Source: CAYZJD01 sp964478455 (GTDB lineage: Bacteria; Acidobacteriota; Terriglobia; Bryobacterales; Bryobacteraceae). Taken from it: a DNA stretch of 16,662 nt. Position 1 is the stretch's first letter. Each line of letters starts with the position of its first letter. Shown here one piece after another: positions 13,621 to 16,662 of the stretch. Made by a program: the position numbers and the translations under genes. The notes beneath the pieces are model-generated. The model made no database searches, had not been told where the DNA came from, and saw nothing but the letters and a program-made list of their open reading frames with translations. The DNA lies in assembly GCA_964478455.1 (NCBI GenBank), contig CAYZJD010000056.1, forward strand, positions 1 through 16,662. The letters run 5' to 3'.

Positions 13621-14328
13621 ATGAACGTCACAACCGCCAAGCGGTTGGTTTTCGCTTTGCTGTCTGGCTGCCTTGGCGCGATAGCCGCCGACACGCAGCA
13701 GCAGGCGTGGTCGATCAATGCAACGATCATCGAGGCGTGCAGTTGCCCGATGTTCTGCCAGTGTTACTTCAACACGAAGCCGGCCTCTCATGACGGCCAT
13801 GGCAGCGGCGGCCATTTCTGTCGCTTTAACAACGCGTTCAAGGTCAACAAGGGCAAGCACGGAACGGTGAATCTCGCCGGGCTGAAGTTCTGGGTGGCAG
13901 GCGATCTCGGTGACGAGTTCTCAGACGGCGAAATGGACTGGGCCGTGCTGACTTTCGACCCTTCGACGTCGAAGGAGCAACGCGATGCCATCGCTGCGAT
14001 TCTCGGCCATGTGTATCCGGTGAAATGGAAGTCCTTTGCCGTGGCCGAGGACTCCCCGATGGAATGGCGATATGACAAGGACCGTGCCGAGGCGCGCCTC
14101 GGCGGAGGTAAGCTCGCCGAAGTGGTTCTCCGCCGCTTCCAGGGCATGACCTCCGAGCCGGTGGTGATCAGGAACCTGAAATACTGGGGCGTCCCGCGCA
14201 ACGACGGTTTCGTCATGATGCCGAATGAAGTGGAAGCCTACCGCGCTGGCGACAAGGCGTTCGAGTTCAAAGGCACTAACGGCTTCATGATCACCATCGA
14301 CATGAATTCCGGGGACGTGAAGAAGTAG
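13621..14328 (+). CDS. Exported DUF1326-like protein with a Cys-rich cluster
   Basis: This is a 235-residue protein with a basic N-terminus (K7, R8) and hydrophobic run 'LVFALLSGCLGAIAA'. It could be cleaved after AIAA, or, since 'LSGC' fits a lipobox, lipidated on Cys17. After the signal, residues 36-49 read 'IIEACSCPMFCQCY' (C40, C42, C46, C48), and C67 follows in 'HFCRFNNAF'. Clustered cysteines near the N-terminus followed by a beta-rich body are the hallmark of DUF1326. His59, His65 and the cysteines could bind metal. The function is unknown. The start at ATG 13621 is set by GGGAGG at 13607-13612 (8 nt), while ATG 13615 is too close. The final four codons lie inside a 33-bp repeat found again at 16627. 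Confidence 0.8.
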   Translation: MNVTTAKRLVFALLSGCLGAIAADTQQQAWSINATIIEACSCPMFCQCYFNTKPASHDGHGSGGHFCRFNNAFKVNKGKHGTVNLAGLKFWVAGDLGDEFSDGEMDWAVLTFDPSTSKEQRDAIAAILGHVYPVKWKSFAVAEDSPMEWRYDKDRAEARLGGGKLAEVVLRRFQGMTSEPVVIRNLKYWGVPRNDGFVMMPNEVEAYRAGDKAFEFKGTNGFMITIDMNSGDVKK

Positions 14329-14349
14329 GGCCCGGCCGTCCAGCGGTCC
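14317..14349 (+). repeat. 33-bp direct repeat, copy 1
   Basis: This copy starts GTGAAGAAGTAGGGCCCGGC and is identical base for base to 16627-16659. It contains the last codons (V-K-K-stop) of the DUF1326-like gene and 21 nt downstream. The flanks differ on both sides: C versus A before, T versus G after. Confidence 0.97.
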
Positions 14350-14353
14350 TCCC

Positions 14354-14403
14354 GGGCGGGCGCACGGTGTCCCAGAGATAATGGCCTTGGGATGCGCCCG
14401 CCC
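14354..14403. terminator. Strong hairpin in the convergent gap, possible bidirectional terminator
   Basis: GGGCGGGCGCA at 14354-14364 is the exact reverse complement of 14393-14403 (11 bp). Inside it TCCCA at 14370-14374 pairs with TGGGA at 14388-14392 after a 5-nt bulge on one side. It lies 25 nt after the stop of one gene and 72 nt beyond the stop of the converging one. No T-run follows on either strand, so intrinsic termination is not certain. Confidence 0.5.
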
Positions 14404-14410
14404 AATCGGG

Positions 14411-14462
14411 CTCAGCAGGCGAGGGCGAGCGCCCTTGCTGCTCGAGCTCCGCCTGTCCTGAG
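14411..14462. other. Second hairpin in the convergent gap
   Basis: AGCAG-GCG-AGGGC at 14414-14426 pairs with GCCCT-TG-CTGCT at 14431-14442 around a 4-nt loop, with a 3x2 internal loop. The outer CTCAG at 14411-14415 can alternatively pair with CTGAG at 14458-14462. With the hairpin just upstream, nearly all of the 146-bp gap between the two converging genes is able to fold. Confidence 0.4.
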
Positions 14463-14474
14463 ACCGGGGCTTAC

Positions 14475-14936
14475 CTACCACTTGGCTGCATTCACTACCG
14501 GCGACATCCGCTTCCAGATCCCCAGGCCCATATCGCCCGGCGTCGTGTGGAACTGGTGGATCTCCTTCTCCTCAGGTAGGACAACGATGCGGTAGGTCAT
14601 TGGCGAACCCCACTCGGTGCTTCCCGCCAGCCTGACACGGGCACGCGCGCTCCCCGTGCAGTCGGGCTTCACATCGAAGCTGCCCTCCGCCTCGAACTCT
14701 GCCTGCTGCCCGGCGAAGTTCACCGTGCCGGACATGGTGATCTCGCCGCTGAATGTGACCGAAGCCACGCCCATGAGCATGGCCGGGATCGGGGCCGCCT
14801 GCCCCTCGGCTTGCGCCGACACGATCCAGCCCGAACTGGTGACCAGATAAGTGCCGCGGACCGAATACGGGCCGCAGCTCGGTTGCGCCGCCGCCACGGC
14901 GGACAGCGCCAAAGTAAGCAACATGATTCGCCTCAT
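14475..14936 (-). CDS. Small exported protein of unknown function
   Basis: The 153-residue product has a textbook signal peptide, MRRIMLLTLALSAVAAA, with probable cleavage before Gln18. The mature part is beta-rich: 'CGPYSVRGTYLVTSSGWIVSAQ', then 'ASVTFSGEITMSGTVNFAGQQAEFEAEGSF', and a C-terminal 'MTYRIVVLPEEKEIHQFHTTPG'. Two cysteines remain after cleavage (C21 and C93), which could form a disulfide. I do not recognise a named domain; the look is that of short secreted proteins common in Solibacter-like genomes. GGAGGT lies about 4 nt before the ATG at 14936, which fixes the start. A much longer frame running to 15920 is antisense to the TPR gene and is rejected. Confidence 0.8.
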   Translation of the reverse strand: MRRIMLLTLALSAVAAAQPSCGPYSVRGTYLVTSSGWIVSAQAEGQAAPIPAMLMGVASVTFSGEITMSGTVNFAGQQAEFEAEGSFDVKPDCTGSARARVRLAGSTEWGSPMTYRIVVLPEEKEIHQFHTTPGDMGLGIWKRMSPVVNAAKW

Positions 14937-14952
14937 AGCGACCTCCGAGAAG

Positions 14953-14981
14953 ACAATACGTGCAGGCCCGCGTGTGGACAA
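14953..14981 (-). promoter_or_regulatory. Promoter of the small exported protein
   Basis: On the minus strand TTGTCC (complement of 14976-14981) and TATTGT (complement of 14953-14958) are separated by exactly 17 bp, each 4 of 6 to consensus. The start site would fall near 14946, leaving a short leader that still holds the GGAGGT ribosome site. Confidence 0.55.
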
Positions 14982-14989
14982 GACGGCGC

Positions 14990-15035
14990 AATGCGGCGCG
15001 GGCGGTTGCCGCGTATTGCCGCGTTCCGCCGCATT
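14990..15035. promoter_or_regulatory. Repeat-rich putative operator between the divergent genes
   Basis: AATGCGGCG at 14990-14998 is inverted as CGCCGCATT at 15027-15035 (9 bp, 28-bp spacer). Within the spacer, TTGCCGCGTA at 15006-15015 is followed directly by TTGCCGCGTT at 15016-15025. This is a tandem 10-bp repeat in phase with one DNA turn. Such nested repeats in a 117-bp divergent gap look like a protein-binding site. The neighbouring HTH protein is a candidate binder by position only. Confidence 0.45.
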
Positions 15036-15053
15036 TGGTAGGCTGCTGGCGAT

Positions 15054-16613
15054 GTGAGCGAGCGGCTCGACTCCTGGAAGGAGATCGCCGGCTATCTGCG
15101 CCGCGACGTCCGGACCGTGCAGCGCTGGGCCGCCGAGCGCGGCCTGCCCGTCCACCGGGTGCCCGGGGGTGAGAAGCCGCGCGTCTTCGCGCTGAAGTCC
15201 GAGCTCGAGGCGTGGCTTCGGACCAGCCCGGCGGAGCCGGCCGAGCCACCGTCGGTGGCCGTGCTGCCCTTCGCGAATCTCACCGGCGACAAAGAGAATG
15301 AGTACTTCAGCGACGGCCTGGCCGATGAGGTCATTAACGCGCTCGTCCGCGTGCCCGGCTTGCGCGTGACCGCCCGCACCTCCGCGTTCGCCTTCCGCGG
15401 CAAAGAGCAGGACGTGCGCGAGATCGGTGCCCGGCTCGGTGCGGCGGCCTTGCTCGAAGGGAGCGTCCGGAGAGAGGCCAACCGCGTGCGCGTTTCGGCC
15501 CAGCTTGTCAGCGCCGAAGATCGCCACCACCTCTGGAGCGAATGCTACGATCGCGAACTCGCGGGAATCTTCGCGATTCAGGACGAGATTGCGCGCGCCA
15601 TCGCGCTGGCGCTGAAGGTCAGGCTGGCGCCGGGGCCCCTGGTCGAGCGTCCAACAGAAGACCTGGAAGCCTATCACCTGTGGCTCAAGGGGCGCTGCGC
15701 GGGCCTTCAGTACACGCCGGAAGGCGTCGCCAGAGCGCGTGAATGCTTCACCGCCGCGCTGGCGCGCGATCCGCGGTTCCCGCTGCCCTATGTGTCGCTC
15801 GCCGATCTGCTTTTCCAGGCAGCAACCTTCGGGTTCATACGACCCGCGGAGGCCGCGCGGCAGGTCAAGGAGGCCGTGTTGAAGGCCCTCGCGCTGGACG
15901 ACAGGTTGGGCGAGGCGCATGCGCTCCTGGGTGTGTTACGGGGCGTCCTGGAATACGACTGGGTGGGCGCCGGCCGCGCTTTTGAGCGGGCGCTCGAGCT
16001 GAGCGCGGGCGCCGCCACCGTCCTCGTGAGGCACGCCTGGAATTTCCTCGTGCCGAAACTGCGGATCGCCGAGGCCCTTGAAGAGATGCGGGAGGCAGCG
16101 GTCCGGGACCCGCTCTCGCCCGTGGTGCATTCCTACTTCGGCCTGGTGCTGACGGCCGCGCGCGACTACGGGCCTGCCGCAGAAGAATGCCAGATCGCCG
16201 TGGAACTGGCGCCGGGCCTGTGGATGCCACACTGGTTCCTGGGCTGGGCGCTGATCTTCCAGGGTAAGACCGAGGAAGGAGTCCTCCACTGCCGCTACCC
16301 TTACGACCACTACCCGCGCGAACCCCTGAGTCCGGGCGGCATGTGCCTGGTTTACGGATGGGTCGGCTGTATGGACGCGGCTCGGCGGATGTTCTCCGAG
16401 CTGGAGCAGATCGCCCGCACCGCCTGGGTCCCACCGCTCGCTTTCGTCTGGGCTTACCTCGGGCTGCGCGATGACCGCGTCTACGACTGGCTGGAGAAGG
16501 CCATCGACGACCGCGATCCCGCCGTCACTCACATGCCTTTCATGCCCATCTACGACGGCCTCCGCGGCGACCCGCGCTTTCAGGCGCTGCTCCAGAGAAT
16601 CGGTCTCGGCTGA
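15054..16613 (+). CDS. HTH-TolB_N-TPR protein, Solibacter-type
   Basis: This is a 519-residue three-part protein. Residues 1-56 form an excisionase/MerR-like helix-turn-helix ('RLDSWKEIAGYLRRDVRTVQRWAAERGLPVHRV...FALKSELEAWLR'). Residues about 66-190 match the TolB N-terminal/FlgO-like domain ('SVAVLPFANLTGDKENEYFSDGLADEVINALVRVPGLRVTARTSAFAF', 'ARLGAAALLEGSVRR'). From about 200 to 515 run alpha-helical TPR-type repeats ('AYHLWLKGRCAGLQYTPEGVARARECFTAALARDPRFPLPYVSLADLL' and later units). No membrane helix or signal is seen. The design suggests a DNA-binding protein with a protein-interaction array; whether it regulates transcription is not shown. The start is GTG 15054 with a poor ribosome site, but the HTH begins at once, so little freedom remains. 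It is divergent from the small exported protein. Confidence 0.85.
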   Translation: MSERLDSWKEIAGYLRRDVRTVQRWAAERGLPVHRVPGGEKPRVFALKSELEAWLRTSPAEPAEPPSVAVLPFANLTGDKENEYFSDGLADEVINALVRVPGLRVTARTSAFAFRGKEQDVREIGARLGAAALLEGSVRREANRVRVSAQLVSAEDRHHLWSECYDRELAGIFAIQDEIARAIALALKVRLAPGPLVERPTEDLEAYHLWLKGRCAGLQYTPEGVARARECFTAALARDPRFPLPYVSLADLLFQAATFGFIRPAEAARQVKEAVLKALALDDRLGEAHALLGVLRGVLEYDWVGAGRAFERALELSAGAATVLVRHAWNFLVPKLRIAEALEEMREAAVRDPLSPVVHSYFGLVLTAARDYGPAAEECQIAVELAPGLWMPHWFLGWALIFQGKTEEGVLHCRYPYDHYPREPLSPGGMCLVYGWVGCMDAARRMFSELEQIARTAWVPPLAFVWAYLGLRDDRVYDWLEKAIDDRDPAVTHMPFMPIYDGLRGDPRFQALLQRIGLG

Positions 16614-16626
16614 CGCTTCCACAAGA

Positions 16627-16659
16627 GTGAAGAAGTAGGGCCCGGCCGTCCAGCGGTCC
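16627..16659 (+). repeat. 33-bp direct repeat, copy 2, at the window end
   Basis: This is identical over 33 bp to 14317-14349. It starts 13 nt after the stop of the TPR gene and ends 3 nt before the window edge. Here the GTG-AAG-AAG-TAG run is preceded by unrelated sequence, so it is not visibly the end of a gene. It may be a true duplication or an end-of-contig artefact. Confidence 0.95.
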
Positions 16660-16662
16660 GCG

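Noticed and set aside
14937..15920. Long minus-strand extension upstream of the small exported protein
   Set aside because: It is antisense to the TPR gene; the internal ATG at 14936 has GGAGGT, a promoter and a signal peptide.
1..16662. Search for CRISPR arrays, tRNA or rRNA genes, integrases, toxin-antitoxin pairs and defence genes
   Set aside because: No regular repeat-spacer array, cloverleaf, rRNA-like stretch or relevant protein motif was seen in either strand by reading.

Overview
The window is a high-GC bacterial segment with no rRNA, tRNA, CRISPR array, integrase or transposase gene that I could find. Its gene families point to Acidobacteriota, probably the Bryobacterales/Solibacter lineage. 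The strongest clue is the last gene, which joins an excisionase-like HTH, a TolB-N-like domain and a TPR array. Small secreted proteins with few recognisable relatives fit the same assignment. This is inference from protein style, not from a phylogenetic marker. The left edge cuts a gene, and the right edge lies just past one.

Layout. Positions 1-891 (minus) hold an autoregulated YtrA-type GntR repressor and a membrane protein joined by an ATGA overlap. Positions 1099-1332 (minus) hold a small CDGSH iron-sulfur protein. It diverges from 1374-4301 (plus): a secreted two-domain protein, a GH88 unsaturated glucuronyl hydrolase coupled to it by a GTGA overlap, and a PEBP/YbhB protein. Positions 4412-7623 (plus) are a tight three-gene surface-glycan unit: a membrane GT2, a polysaccharide deacetylase and a GT4. 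Converging on it, 7640-10620 (minus) reads as a sugar-uptake operon: an SSS/SGLT-type symporter, a 61-aa two-helix membrane protein and galactokinase. The gap to the divergent L-lactate permease (10760-12379, plus) carries an 88-bp inverted-repeat element with 21-bp perfect arms. Next come a winged-helix class I methyltransferase and an exported DUF1326-like Cys-cluster protein (plus). A hairpin-rich convergent gap leads to a small exported protein (minus). That protein is divergent from the HTH-TolB-TPR protein (plus), and their shared promoter region holds helically phased 10-bp repeats.

How the genes fit together. Most of the window is carbohydrate handling: cleavage of unsaturated uronides (GH88), glycan assembly and modification (GT2, deacetylase, GT4), and import and phosphorylation of a hexose, probably galactose (symporter plus galK). 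Lactate import adds a second carbon source. Regulation is visible at the GntR promoter and, less certainly, upstream of the TPR protein.

The least explained observations are: the exact 33-bp direct repeat bracketing the last two genes, with its second copy almost at the window end; the orphan inverted-repeat element between the two transporter operons; the unnamed 61-aa membrane protein inside the symporter-galK operon; and the phased repeats in the last promoter. I did not find a clear new defence or mobile system.
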